A DNA stretch of 64,000 nt, from NCBI RefSeq assembly GCF_014205155.1, contig NZ_JACHMX010000001.1, forward strand, positions 3,348,001 through 3,412,000, written 5' to 3'. The stretch comes from Amycolatopsis umgeniensis (GTDB lineage Bacteria > Actinomycetota > Actinomycetes > Mycobacteriales > Pseudonocardiaceae). The translations under genes and the position numbers were made by a program. Position 1 is the first letter of the stretch. Each line of letters begins with the position of its first letter. Below, one piece after another: positions 1-8,283 of this stretch. The notes under the pieces were generated by a model. That model searched no databases. It saw only the letters and a list, made by a program, of their open reading frames with translations, and was not told the DNA's origin.

Positions 1-788
1 GCGGGGAGCGCGAGGATCCGCCGCCGTGTGGCGAGCGCCAGCAGCGCGATCCCGGTCGCGGTCACCCCGGCGAACAGCCCGTCCGCGGAGACGCCGATCC
101 AGATCGCGCCCGGGGTCAGGGCGGCGAACGGCAGGACCGTCCTCGCCGCGTCCTGCCTGCCCAGCGCGGAGAGCGTCACCGGGACGGCGACGACGACCAG
201 GCAGCCGACCAGCACGACGAGCGTCGAGGCCCAGGCACCACCGTGCAGGCCGAGCCTGTCGAGCCAGACGAAGACCAGCGTCGCGCCCGGCGGATGCCCG
301 GAGACGTGCGTCGTCCACGAGTCCGGCTGGTAGTCCAGGATGCGCGAGGAGAACTCGCTCAGCATCTTCGGGATGTCGGTGATCCCCGGGACCTCGTGCA
401 GGTACTCGTGTTCCGTGGTGAGCCTGCCGGTGAAGCCGCGTGTCCAGCCGTCGATCATCGCCAGCGAGAACGTCCACGCCAGCGCGGTCACGTAGCCGAG
501 CGCGAGCAGCGGGCGCCAGCTCAGCCGGGCGGCGAGCGAGGGACCTTTGGTGACGACGAGGATCGCGATCACGACGGCGGCGACCGAACCCGGCCCGACG
601 TGCGGCAGCCACAACCCGAACAGCGGCGGCGCGAAGGCGTAGATCACCACGCCGGAACCGGGGCGGTTGTAGTAGAGGCCGACAGCGATGGCCGCGGCGA
701 CGACGAGCATCGCCAGCGCGACGGCGATCAGATCGGCGCGGCGGCCGGTACGAGCGGGGACGGTGACAGTGGGCATCACCGGCACCAT
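1..788 (-). CDS. Multi-pass membrane protein, GT-C glycosyltransferase-like (partial, cut by left edge)
   Basis: The minus strand is open from an ATG at 788 (an alternative ATG lies at 776, in frame) to the left edge, giving about 260 residues without a stop, so the C-terminus is missing. Hydrophobic segments alternate with short loops. After the first two or three helices there is a loop of about 55 residues rich in charged and aromatic residues, followed by more helices. This layout resembles polyprenol-phosphate-dependent GT-C mannosyltransferase-like proteins of actinomycetes, but no diagnostic motif is visible, so the enzymatic role is a guess. It is divergent from the glycosyltransferase operon starting at 911, across about 120 bases that presumably hold both promoters. 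Confidence 0.65.
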   Translation of the reverse strand, partial: MVPVMPTVTVPARTGRRADLIAVALAMLVVAAAIAVGLYYNRPGSGVVIYAFAPPLFGLWLPHVGPGSVAAVVIAILVVTKGPSLAARLSWRPLLALGYVTALAWTFSLAMIDGWTRGFTGRLTTEHEYLHEVPGITDIPKMLSEFSSRILDYQPDSWTTHVSGHPPGATLVFVWLDRLGLHGGAWASTLVVLVGCLVVVAVPVTLSALGRQDAARTVLPFAALTPGAIWIGVSADGLFAGVTATGIALLALATRRRILALP

Positions 789-910
789 AACCGCGTTCCC
801 GCGCGGCCGCGCCGCCGGAACAGGGTTCGTCAGAACTCGGTAAGAACTTCACAGACGTCAGGATTCGGTAAGCACCGCAAGGGTTCTCGTCCGTCCATTA
901 CGGACCTAAC

Positions 911-1576
911 GTGCGACGGGTGAACGATGACCAGGTTGACGTCGTGCTTCCCTGTCTCGACGAGGCCGGTGCCCTCCCGGGGGTACTGGCGGCCCTGCCC
1001 GCACGCTACCGGGCGATCGTGGTCGACAACGGCTCGAGCGACGGTTCCGCCGAAATCGCGGCCGGGCTCGGGGCGAAAGTCGTCCACGAACCCCGGCGCG
1101 GCTACGGCGCCGCGGTCCACACCGGTCTGGAGGCGGCCACCGCGGACGTCGTCTGTTTCGCCGACGCCGACGGTTCCCTGGACCTCGCCGAACTGCCGAC
1201 GCTGGTCGACGGCCTCGCCGGCGCCGAACTGGCGGTCGGACGGCGGGTGCCGAACGGGCCCGGCGTCTGGCCGTGGCACGCGAAAGCGGGCAACGCGCTG
1301 ATCTCGTCCCTGTTGCGGCGCAAGGGATTGCCGGTCCGCGACATCGCACCGCTGCGAGCCGTCCGGCGCCAGGCGCTCCTGGATCTCGACGTCACCGATC
1401 GCGCCTTCGGCTACCCGCTCGAACTGCTGCTCAAGGCCCAGCGCGCGGGTTGGCGGGTCGCCGAGTTCGACGTCTCCTACGGCGAACGCGCCAAGGGCAC
1501 GAAGTCGAAGGTCTCCGGGTCGCTGCGCGGAACCCTCCGTGCCGCACGGGATTTCGGGCGGGTGCTGAGCCGATGA
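911..1576 (+). CDS. Family 2 glycosyltransferase
   Basis: A 221-residue soluble GT-A enzyme. The N-terminus has the typical strand-loop VVLPCLDEA, followed by the nucleotide-binding segment VVDNGSSDGS and the acidic metal-binding FADADGS. A conserved RRGYGAAVHTG segment matches family 2 enzymes that use UDP- or GDP-sugars or dolichol-phosphate-type acceptors. It has no C-terminal membrane helices, so it is short but complete. GTG at 911 is taken as the start; GTG at 920 is possible. Its stop overlaps the ATG of the next gene (ATGA), so the two are translationally coupled. Partnership with the DUF2064 protein recalls the TIGR04283/TIGR04282 glycosyltransferase pairs; the acceptor is unknown. 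Confidence 0.85.
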   Translation: MRRVNDDQVDVVLPCLDEAGALPGVLAALPARYRAIVVDNGSSDGSAEIAAGLGAKVVHEPRRGYGAAVHTGLEAATADVVCFADADGSLDLAELPTLVDGLAGAELAVGRRVPNGPGVWPWHAKAGNALISSLLRRKGLPVRDIAPLRAVRRQALLDLDVTDRAFGYPLELLLKAQRAGWRVAEFDVSYGERAKGTKSKVSGSLRGTLRAARDFGRVLSR

Positions 1577-2223
1577 CCTTCTGTCTGCTGATCGTCGCCA
1601 AGGCGCCCGTGCCCGGTTTCGCGAAGACGCGGCTCTGCCCGCCCGCGACGCCGGAGCAGGCCGCCGAGATCGCGGCCGCCTCACTGCTCGACACCCTCGA
1701 TGCCGCGCTGCGGACACCGGAAGCCCGCGTGGTCGTCGCCCTCACGGGTGACTTCGGCAAAGCCAGCCGCCGCGAGGAAATAGCCGCCGTACTCCGAAAA
1801 ACGGAAACGATCCCCCAGCGCGGCGACGGTTTCGACCTCCGTCTCGTCAACGCCCACGCCGACGCCCGCCGTCCCGGGGAACCGGTGCTGCAAATCGGGA
1901 TGGACACCCCGCAGGTCACCCCCGCGCTCTTGGCCGAAGCCGCGCAATCCCTGGAAACCGAGGATTCCGCACTCGGACTCGCGGAGGACGGCGGCTGGTG
2001 GGCGCTGGGCCTCAGGGATCCTCTGCACGCCAAGGCTCTCGCGGGTGTCCCGATGTCTCGCGACGACACCGGCCTCCAGACCTTGCGGGCACTGGCCGAC
2101 ATCGGCCTGAGCCCCGACATCCTGACCACACTGTCCGATGTGGACACGATCGTGGACGCACGTCTCGTCGCGGCTCTCAGGCCGGTGAGCCGGTTCGCCC
2201 GAGCGGTCGCTGAAGTCCGGTGA
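1573..2223 (+). CDS. DUF2064 / TIGR04282-type nucleotidyl-sugar-fold glycosyltransferase
   Basis: A 216-residue protein starting with the family signature LLIVAKAPVPGFAKTRLCPP, which places it in DUF2064 (TIGR04282), a GT-A-like fold related to MobA/CofC nucleotidyltransferases. A central GMDTPQVTPALL segment and a LAEDGGWWALGL segment are the other conserved blocks. The biochemical role is unsettled in most members; some are annotated in arsenosugar biosynthesis. It overlaps the upstream glycosyltransferase by ATGA and the downstream methyltransferase by GTGA, so it belongs to one five-gene operon. Start at ATG 1573 is fixed by the overlap. Confidence 0.85.
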   Translation: MTFCLLIVAKAPVPGFAKTRLCPPATPEQAAEIAAASLLDTLDAALRTPEARVVVALTGDFGKASRREEIAAVLRKTETIPQRGDGFDLRLVNAHADARRPGEPVLQIGMDTPQVTPALLAEAAQSLETEDSALGLAEDGGWWALGLRDPLHAKALAGVPMSRDDTGLQTLRALADIGLSPDILTTLSDVDTIVDARLVAALRPVSRFARAVAEVR

Positions 2224-2828
2224 CCGCTTTCGACCGCGGCCTGCTCGGCCACCGCTGCTGGCTGGAACTGGCGACCGGCGAACGCGTCGACCTGCCGGTG
2301 GACCGCTGGACGGCCATTCCCTGCGACGGCGACGAGGTCCTCCTCGACGCTTGCGACGGCCCGACCCTCGACGTCGGCTGCGGCCCCGGCAGGCTCACCG
2401 CCGCGTTGTCCGAACGCGGCGTCGCGTCGCTCGGCGTGGACATCTCGGCCACCGCCGTACGCCTCACCCACGCCCGGGGCGCCGTCGCGCTGCGCCGGGA
2501 CGTCTTCGATCCCGTTCCCGGCGAGGGACGCTGGCGGCATGTCCTGCTGGCCGACGGGAACATCGGTATCGGCGGCGACCCCCTGCGCTTGCTGGCCCGG
2601 ATGGCGGAACTGGTCGCGGACGGCGGAACGGTACTCGTCGAACTCGACCCGCCAGGCCGCGGCGTCCGTCAGGACCAGGTCCGCCTGGGGCCTGACGGCG
2701 TCGGCTGGTTCACCTGGGCGTGGGTCGGCGCCGAGGCGATCGCCGGACTCGCCGCCCGCACCGCGTTCCGGGTCAGCTGGGCCACCCGCCGCGGCCACCG
2801 CTGGTTCGCCTGCTTGGAGAAAGCATGA
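2220..2828 (+). CDS. Class I SAM-dependent methyltransferase
   Basis: A 202-residue Rossmann-fold methyltransferase. Motif I is LDVGCGPGRLTAAL at about residues 55-68, followed by LGVDISATAV (motif II acidic residue) and a later acidic strand LLADGNIGIGGD. GTG at 2220 overlaps the previous stop; its own TGA overlaps the ATG at 2825 of the molybdoenzyme. It has no substrate-specific domain. Its position between a DUF2064 protein and a membrane oxidoreductase suggests modification of a small molecule or lipid-linked sugar made by this operon, which is inference only. Confidence 0.85.
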   Translation: MTAFDRGLLGHRCWLELATGERVDLPVDRWTAIPCDGDEVLLDACDGPTLDVGCGPGRLTAALSERGVASLGVDISATAVRLTHARGAVALRRDVFDPVPGEGRWRHVLLADGNIGIGGDPLRLLARMAELVADGGTVLVELDPPGRGVRQDQVRLGPDGVGWFTWAWVGAEAIAGLAARTAFRVSWATRRGHRWFACLEKA

Positions 2829-3892
2829 ACTCGCCGTCGGAACGGGTGACGTCCCGGATCGGGCTCGCGCTCGCCGTCACGTTCACCCTGTGCTTCGTCA
2901 CCGGCCTGATCAGCCATCTCATCCAGCATCCACCGTCGTGGTTCGGCTGGCCGAGCCGTCCGGTCTGGCTGTACCGGGTGACGCAAGGTACGCACGTCGT
3001 CTCCGGGATCGCGTCGATTCCCTTGCTGCTGGCCAAACTCTGGAGCGTCTACCCGAAACTGTTCGAACGGCCGGTGATCCGCTCCCTACCGCACGCGCTC
3101 GAACGGCTGTCGATCCTGGTGCTGTCCGCGGCCGCCTTCTTCGAACTCGTCACCGGACTGTTCAACGTCGCGCAGAACTATCCGTGGAACTTCTACTTCC
3201 CGCAGCTGCACTACGCGGTCGCGTGGGTGGCGATCGGCTCGATCCTGGTGCACATCGCGGTGAAACTCCCGATCGTGCGCCGTTCGCTCACGCGGGCGCC
3301 CGAACCCTCGCGACGAGCCTTCCTCCGCACGACCTGGCTGGCCGCCGGAGTCGCCGTCGTCGCGACGGCGGGTGCGACGGTTCCGTTGCTGCGTAACGTT
3401 TCCGGCTTGTCGTGGCGCAGCGACAAGGGACCGCAGGGCTTGCCGGTGAACCGGACGGCCGCGGCGGCCGGTGTCCTGGACGCGGCGAACGATCCGGGCT
3501 GGCGGCTTTCGGTGGTGACCCCGAAAGGCACGAGAACCTATTCGCTCGAAGAACTCCGCGCGCTCCCACGGACATCGGCCGAACTGCCGATCGCGTGCGT
3601 CGAAGGCTGGAGCCAGTCCGCGCGCTGGAGTGGCGTTTCGTTGCCGGAGTTGTTGCGGGACGCCGGAAGCGCGCCGGGCACGCCGGTTCGCGTGTTCTCG
3701 CTGGAGAAGGGCGGGATCTACGGGATCAGCGAGTTGCCCGGCGAACACACCGCCGACGGGCTCACCCTGCTGGCGCTGGAACTCAACGGCGAAATCCTCG
3801 ACGCCGACCACGGTTTCCCGTGCCGGATCATCGCCCCGAACCGGCCCGGCGTCCTGCAGACGAAATGGGTCACCCGGTTGGAGGCGCTGTGA
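2825..3892 (+). CDS. Membrane-anchored molybdopterin-dependent oxidoreductase (sulfite-oxidase fold)
   Basis: A 355-residue protein with two parts. Residues about 10-150 form four hydrophobic segments with well-placed histidines (for example TQGTHVVSG and QLHYAVAW), resembling a cytochrome b561/NarI-like heme anchor. A further hydrophobic segment (about 165-185) precedes the catalytic domain. That domain shows YSLEELRALP and IACVEGWSQSARW, where the Cys is the expected molybdenum ligand of sulfite-oxidase-fold enzymes (YedY/SUOX superfamily), and ends with a conserved PNRPGVLQTKWV segment. The dimerisation domain of true sulfite oxidases is absent. It probably works at the outer face of the membrane with electrons passed through the b-type anchor. 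ATG 2825 overlaps the preceding stop; the next gene starts inside its stop. Confidence 0.85.
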   Translation: MNSPSERVTSRIGLALAVTFTLCFVTGLISHLIQHPPSWFGWPSRPVWLYRVTQGTHVVSGIASIPLLLAKLWSVYPKLFERPVIRSLPHALERLSILVLSAAAFFELVTGLFNVAQNYPWNFYFPQLHYAVAWVAIGSILVHIAVKLPIVRRSLTRAPEPSRRAFLRTTWLAAGVAVVATAGATVPLLRNVSGLSWRSDKGPQGLPVNRTAAAAGVLDAANDPGWRLSVVTPKGTRTYSLEELRALPRTSAELPIACVEGWSQSARWSGVSLPELLRDAGSAPGTPVRVFSLEKGGIYGISELPGEHTADGLTLLALELNGEILDADHGFPCRIIAPNRPGVLQTKWVTRLEAL

Positions 3893-4299
3893 AGACGTTG
3901 CGGCTGCTGCTGTTCCTGCCTGGTCTCGGCGCGCTCGCGTGGGGCGCGGTGCTGTTCGCCGAGTACGCGTTCCCGCTGCGCCCGGACGTCTTCGGCACTC
4001 TCGGCTGGCTCCTCGGCGGCCCGCTGGCGCACGATCTGCTGATCGCGCCGGCGGTCGGCGGGGTGGGGCTCGCGCTGAGCAGGTTCCTCCCGGACCGCTG
4101 GAAAACGCCGGTCAGGACGGGAGCCGTCCTCACCGGGGTGCTGACGCTGCTCGCGGTTCCGTTGCTGTGGCGGCCTTTCGGCGGCGCACGGAACCCGGGA
4201 TTGCACGATGCCGACACCGTCACCGGGCTGCTCGTCACCGTCGCCGTCGTGTGGCTGGGCGTCCTCGTGGCCGCGCTGCTCCCCCGGAAAGCGCGGTAG
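3889..4299 (+). CDS. Small four-helix membrane protein
   Basis: A 136-residue protein beginning at GTG 3889, four bases inside the previous gene (GTGA overlap). It has about four transmembrane segments: near residues 3-22, 35-55 (GGPLAHDLLIAPAVGG), 68-85 and 108-130. It ends with a basic tail RKAR. I do not recognise a family. As last gene of the five-gene operon it could be a partner of the membrane molybdoenzyme or an unrelated integral protein. A strong hairpin 35 bases after its stop probably ends the transcript. Confidence 0.75.
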   Translation: MKTLRLLLFLPGLGALAWGAVLFAEYAFPLRPDVFGTLGWLLGGPLAHDLLIAPAVGGVGLALSRFLPDRWKTPVRTGAVLTGVLTLLAVPLLWRPFGGARNPGLHDADTVTGLLVTVAVVWLGVLVAALLPRKAR

Positions 4300-4333
4300 C
4301 TGGGCCGCGCGCCACCCGCGTGCCGTCTTCGGG

Positions 4334-4388
4334 TGTCGCGAAAGCCACTTTCGGGGCGTCTGATGTCCCGAAAGTGGCTTTCGCGACA
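4334..4388. terminator. Long hairpin, copy 1 of the GTCGCGAAAGCC family
   Basis: A 24-base arm beginning TGTCGCGAAAGCCACTTTCG pairs with its reverse complement across the loop GTCTGAT, with one mismatch (G against T). It lies 35 bases after the stop of the membrane-protein operon and faces a convergent gene, consistent with a factor-independent terminator without a U-tract, a common form in actinomycetes. Near-identical copies occur at 20696, 40591 and 46861. Confidence 0.8.
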
Positions 4389-4530
4389 TCGCCGCTCGGC
4401 ATCGGACGTGACGAAAGGCGCCTTCATCCCCTCACCGGCCCCCGCTCACGAACACGCCACCTTTGACTCACCCCTCAAGAGAAGCAATTGTGGCGTCCTC
4501 ATGCCGTCCCTCGGTGACGGTCCAGGGCAG

Positions 4531-4587
4531 GTGTTGCGAAAGTCGCGTTGACAACGTTGAAGGTTGCGAACGCGACTTTCACAACAC
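4531..4587. repeat. Imperfect 19-bp inverted repeat
   Basis: Arms GTGTTGCGAAAGTCGCGTT (4531-4549) and AACGCGACTTTCACAACAC (4569-4587) pair with one mismatch around a 19-base loop containing ACAACGTTGAAGGTTGC, itself partly symmetric. The composition resembles the GTCGCGAAAGCC hairpin family but the core differs. It sits between convergent genes and may be a bidirectional terminator or a decayed repeat. Confidence 0.6.
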
Positions 4588-4682
4588 TGTCGTACCGGCG
4601 GAGCCACATCGCACGCGGCGGCGTGAGCCTTCAGCGCTACCCGATCGCGACCACGACACGTTTGCCTTACCCGCGATAAAAG

Positions 4683-4723
4683 GGCCACGCGCGACCGGGA
4701 TTGGCAGCCGGTCGCGCGTGGCC
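4683..4723. terminator. Hairpin terminator of the HtrA gene
   Basis: A perfect 16-bp stem, GGCCACGCGCGACCGG against CCGGTCGCGCGTGGCC, with a 9-base loop. It lies about 65 bases downstream of the minus-strand protease stop at 4789. Position and stability fit an intrinsic terminator for that gene. Confidence 0.65.
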
Positions 4724-4788
4724 TCAGGTCCGGCCCGCTGGGGGTTCGAGCCGGGGTTTGGTCTCGGCCGCGCACTGCGGCCGAGCGT

Positions 4789-6249
4789 CTAGTTGGGCGT
4801 GACGGGCTGGCCGCCGAGGGTCACCTCGACCACCTTGTCACCGGTGAGGGTGAACTTGACCTTGTCGTTCGGCGCCCGGGTGCGGATCGCGGCGACGAGC
4901 GCGTCCGCGTTGGGGATCGCCCTGTCGTCCAGCTTGGTCACGACGTCACCGGATTTGAGGCCCGCCTTCTCCGCGGGGCTGCCCGGCGAGATCTCACCGA
5001 GCTGCGCGCCGCCAGTCGGCGCCGTCTGCACGCGTGCGCCGATGAAGGTCTGCGTCGCCTGGCCGGTGTTGATGATGTCGTCGGCCGTGCGGCGTGCCTG
5101 GTCGATCGGGATCGCGAAGCCGATGCCGACGTTGCCGCCGCTCTCGCCGCCCTGTCCCTGCGCGGACTTCGGGCTGTAGATCGCCGAGTTGATGCCGATG
5201 ACCTGGCCCGCCATGTTCGCGAGCGGGCCGCCGGAGTTGCCGGGGTTGATCGCCGCGTCGGTCTGCACCGCCGACATGACGGTGGTCTGGTCGCCGTTGC
5301 CGCCGGCGCTCACCGGCCGGTTCAGCGCGCTGACGATGCCCGAGGTGACCGTGCCCGCCAGCTCGAACGGCGAACCGATGGCGACCACCGGCTGCCCGAC
5401 CCGCAGGTCGTCGGACCGGCCGAGCTCCACCGGGGTCAGGCCGCTGACGCCGCTGACCTTCACCACGGCGATATCCGTCGTGGGGTCGCGGCCGACGACG
5501 GTCGCCGTACCCTTCTTGCCGTCCTGGAACACCGCCTGGATCTGCCCGCCACCGGCGGCGACCTCGACGACGTGGTTGTTGGTCAGGACGTAGCCGTCGG
5601 TGCTGAGCACGAAACCGGAGCCTTCGCCCGCTCCCGACCGCCCGGACACCTGCAACTCGACCACGCTCGGCGACAGCTTCTGCGCCACCGACTCGACCGA
5701 ACCGGCGGGCAGGTTGCCCGTCTGCTGGGCGGGCTTCGGCGCGTCGAGCGCGTTCACGGAGGCCCCGCCGGAGGAATCCGCCGTCAGGAAGCCGACCGTG
5801 CCGCCCGCGACACCGCCGACCACCAGCGCGATCGCCGCGACACCGGCGAGCAGCTTGCCCGACGTGGACTTCGCGGCCTGGCGCTGCTGCGGGACCGCGT
5901 AAACCGACGGGCCCGGCTGGGTGTGCTGCCCGTACGGCGCCTGCTGCCCGGGGATCTGGTGCCCCTGGGTGTACTGGCCCTGCGTCTGGTGCTCCTGGGC
6001 GGGCACTTGCTGGGACGGGGTCTGCTGGGACTGCGTCTGCGCCTGCGGCGACCACGGGTTGTACTGCTGTTCCGGGGTGTAGGCCTGCTGCGCTCCGCTC
6101 TGCGGAGTGGCATGGCCGCCGAGGCCGGTCGCGTCAGACTGCTGCTGGGCAGGCTGTGCGGCCCAGCTCGCGCCCTGCTCCGCGTCCGGCTGAGCGCCGG
6201 CCGGCCGCGCCTGCTCGGCGTTCTGGCCGCTGGGGTCGTTCTCGGTCAT
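4789..6249 (-). CDS. htrA: HtrA/DegP-family membrane-anchored serine protease with PDZ domain
   Basis: A 486-residue protein. The first 120 residues are cytoplasmic and rich in Gln, Pro and Tyr (for example TQSQQTPSQQ). A single transmembrane helix follows (about 128-155, LLAGVAAIALVVGG...). The extracytoplasmic trypsin-like domain shows the triad His in TNNHVV, Asp in TTDIAVV and Ser in NPGNSGGPL. The C-terminus is a PDZ domain (GSPAEKAGLKSGDVVTKLDD). It matches actinobacterial envelope-quality-control proteases such as mycobacterial PepD/HtrA. ATG 6249 is preferred over an upstream in-frame ATG at 6306 because AAGGTGA sits seven bases before it. In mycobacteria pepD is controlled by MprAB; an MprAB-like pair lies about 4.5 kb away, suggesting the same circuit. 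Confidence 0.93.
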   Translation of the reverse strand: MTENDPSGQNAEQARPAGAQPDAEQGASWAAQPAQQQSDATGLGGHATPQSGAQQAYTPEQQYNPWSPQAQTQSQQTPSQQVPAQEHQTQGQYTQGHQIPGQQAPYGQHTQPGPSVYAVPQQRQAAKSTSGKLLAGVAAIALVVGGVAGGTVGFLTADSSGGASVNALDAPKPAQQTGNLPAGSVESVAQKLSPSVVELQVSGRSGAGEGSGFVLSTDGYVLTNNHVVEVAAGGGQIQAVFQDGKKGTATVVGRDPTTDIAVVKVSGVSGLTPVELGRSDDLRVGQPVVAIGSPFELAGTVTSGIVSALNRPVSAGGNGDQTTVMSAVQTDAAINPGNSGGPLANMAGQVIGINSAIYSPKSAQGQGGESGGNVGIGFAIPIDQARRTADDIINTGQATQTFIGARVQTAPTGGAQLGEISPGSPAEKAGLKSGDVVTKLDDRAIPNADALVAAIRTRAPNDKVKFTLTGDKVVEVTLGGQPVTPN

Positions 6250-6321
6250 GTCTTCACCTTGCGGGATGGTCCTGAGAAGTTCCTGAGCCAAAGCTGTGCA
6301 TCGCACATGAGTATGGCCCCG

Positions 6322-7404
6322 TCAGCGGGTGGCTCGCAGCCTTTCCGCGATCTGCTCGGGCGTGGCGTCGTTGATCCACACGGCCATCCCGGACTCGGAC
6401 CCCGCCAGGTACTTCAGCTTGTCCTTGGACCGCAGGACCGAGAAAACCTCCAGGTACAGCCAGCCGAGCTCGCGATCCCGTTTGGCCGGCGCCTGGTTCC
6501 AGGCCGCGATGTAGGGCAGGGGCCGCTCGTAGAGGCCGTCGCAACGGCGAAGGACCTCTAGGTAGACATCGGCGAACTCGTCGCGCTCGGCGTCCGACAA
6601 CGCGGGGATGTCGGGCACCTGGCGATGCGGCACGATCTGGACCTGTACCGGCCAGCGCGCGGCGGGCGGCACGAAAGCCGTCCAGTGCTCGCCCGCGACC
6701 ACGACCCTCGCCCCGGATTCCCGCTCGGCGGCCAGGACGTCGCCCATCACCGGACGGCCGTGCTCGGCCTCGTGGGCGCGGGCGACCTCCAGCATCCGTT
6801 CGGTCTTCGGCGTGACGAACGGGTAGCCGTAGATCTGGCCGTGCGGGTGATGCAGCGTCACGCCGATCTCTTCACCGCGGTTCTCGAACGGGAAGACCTG
6901 CTCGACACCGTCCATCGCGGACAGTTCGGCGGTGCGGTCGGCCCAGGCGTCGACGACGGCGCGGACCTGCTTCGCCGTCAGCCCCGCGAAAGAACCGTCG
7001 TGGTCGCTGGTGAAACAGACGACCTCACACCGGCCGACGCCGGGCGCGACCGGCACCAGCCCAGCCCCGTCCACTGTGGACTTGTCGCCGAGGACGTTGC
7101 GGGCGAACGAAGGGAAGCGGTTCTCGAAGACGGCGACGTCGTAGCCCGGCTCCGGGATCTCACTGGGCTTCCCGGGTTTGGTGGGGCACAGCGGGCACAG
7201 GTCGGCGGGCGGTTTGTACGTCCGCGTCTGCCGGTGCGCGGCCATCGCCACCCATTCCCCGGTCAGCGGGTCGCGACGGATCTCCGACGCCGCGGCGACC
7301 TGAGGCAGGTCCCGGGTGTCCTCGGCGGTGCGGTCCGGCGCGCCGGGTGAGTCGAAATAGATGATCTCCCGGCCGTCGGCCAGGTGCCTTACCGTGCGCT
7401 TCAC
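6322..7404 (-). CDS. galT: Galactose-1-phosphate uridylyltransferase
   Basis: A 360-residue GalT of the HIT superfamily. It converts UDP-glucose plus galactose-1-phosphate to UDP-galactose plus glucose-1-phosphate (Leloir pathway). Visible features are RRDPLTGEWVAMAAHRQTR near the N-terminus, a CPLC zinc-site pair at about residue 71, an NRFPSF block and the active-site LHHPHGQIYGYPF, whose second histidine carries the uridylyl group. Length is normal. The start is GTG 7404, four bases inside the upstream regulator gene, so the two form an operon. No galK or galE is adjacent, so the rest of the pathway must be elsewhere. Confidence 0.95.
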   Translation of the reverse strand: MKRTVRHLADGREIIYFDSPGAPDRTAEDTRDLPQVAAASEIRRDPLTGEWVAMAAHRQTRTYKPPADLCPLCPTKPGKPSEIPEPGYDVAVFENRFPSFARNVLGDKSTVDGAGLVPVAPGVGRCEVVCFTSDHDGSFAGLTAKQVRAVVDAWADRTAELSAMDGVEQVFPFENRGEEIGVTLHHPHGQIYGYPFVTPKTERMLEVARAHEAEHGRPVMGDVLAAERESGARVVVAGEHWTAFVPPAARWPVQVQIVPHRQVPDIPALSDAERDEFADVYLEVLRRCDGLYERPLPYIAAWNQAPAKRDRELGWLYLEVFSVLRSKDKLKYLAGSESGMAVWINDATPEQIAERLRATR

Positions 7405-8201
7405 GCTTCTTCAGCCTCAGCCGTCTCCGCCGTCTCGGCGATCATCAGCTCACCCGCCTGCTCGGTGAGCGTTTCCCTTGCGTTGTCGGTCAAACCGTCG
7501 TCCGAGAGGACGACATCGGCCTCTTCGAGCCCGGCGATGGTGGAGATGCCGACGACACCCCATTTGGTGTGGTCGGCCAGGACGACCAGCTTGCGGCCCG
7601 CCTCGACCAGCGCGCGATCGGTCTCGGATTCGGTGAGGTTCGGCGTGGTGAACCCGGGACCGTCGGCCATCCCGTGCACGCCGAGGAAGACGACGTCCAG
7701 ATGCAGCGAACGCAGGCTCTGCACGGCGACCGGCCCGACCAGCGCGTCCGACGGGGTGCGCACGCCGCCGGTGAGGACCACCGTGCGATCCGGCTGGTTC
7801 GCGCCGCGCAGCACGTCGGCGACCTGGATGGAGTTCGTGACGATCGTCAAGCCGGGGATCTCGTCGAGGGCCCTCGCCAGTGTCCAGGTGGTGGTGCCCG
7901 CGGAGATGCCGATCGCGGTGCCCGGCCGGACCAGCCCGGCCGCGACGGCGGCGATGGCCTCCTTCTGCGCGCGCTGGCGCACGGATTTGGCCTCGAAACC
8001 GGGCTCGTCGGTGCTCTTGCCGACGATGGAGGTGGCACCGCCGTAGACCTTCTCGACCAGGCCCCGGCCGGCGAGCACGTCGAGGTCGCGGCGCACCGTC
8101 ATATCGGAGACGCCGAGCCTCGTGACGAGGTCGCTGACCCGAACCGCCCCGGTCCGGCGCGCCTCCTCGAGGATGACCGCCTGTCGTTGCCGCGCGAGCA
8201 C
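7401..8201 (-). CDS. DeoR-family transcriptional regulator of galT
   Basis: A 266-residue DeoR/GlpR-type repressor. The N-terminal winged helix-turn-helix (VRVSDLVTRLGVSDMTVRRD, residues about 19-38) carries the family DNA-recognition signature. The C-terminal sugar-phosphate isomerase-like domain (DeoRC) includes GISAGTTTWTLARAL and VVLADHTKWG. GTG 8201 is preferred over ATG 8219 because GGGAGG lies seven bases upstream. It is the first gene of an operon with galT, joined by GTGA, so it probably represses galT in response to a phosphorylated sugar. The 82 bases before it are shared with the divergent VOC gene. Confidence 0.92.
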   Translation of the reverse strand: MLARQRQAVILEEARRTGAVRVSDLVTRLGVSDMTVRRDLDVLAGRGLVEKVYGGATSIVGKSTDEPGFEAKSVRQRAQKEAIAAVAAGLVRPGTAIGISAGTTTWTLARALDEIPGLTIVTNSIQVADVLRGANQPDRTVVLTGGVRTPSDALVGPVAVQSLRSLHLDVVFLGVHGMADGPGFTTPNLTESETDRALVEAGRKLVVLADHTKWGVVGISTIAGLEEADVVLSDDGLTDNARETLTEQAGELMIAETAETAEAEEA

Positions 8202-8283
8202 GAAGCCTCCCTGGATCAACTACACAAAATCCTACACGATCAAACAAGGCGCGACGAGCCGAACCGCCTGCCAGCATGGGGCG

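Larger units (their letters stand above)
4300..4788. other. Intergenic region between convergent operons, three hairpins, no gene
   Basis: A 489-base gap between the plus-strand operon ending at 4299 and the minus-strand protease ending at 4789. It holds three long inverted repeats (4334-4388, 4531-4587, 4683-4723) and no open frame with actinomycete-like codon use. The bases after the first hairpin, about 4390-4410 (GCCGCTCGGCATCGGACGTG), recur after the related hairpin near 20.7 kb. Confidence 0.8.

Noticed and set aside
6250..6306. N-terminal extension of the HtrA protein to the upstream ATG
   Set aside because: No ribosome-binding site before it, whereas the ATG at 6249 has AAGGTGA at correct distance and starts a typical cytoplasmic Gln/Pro-rich tail.
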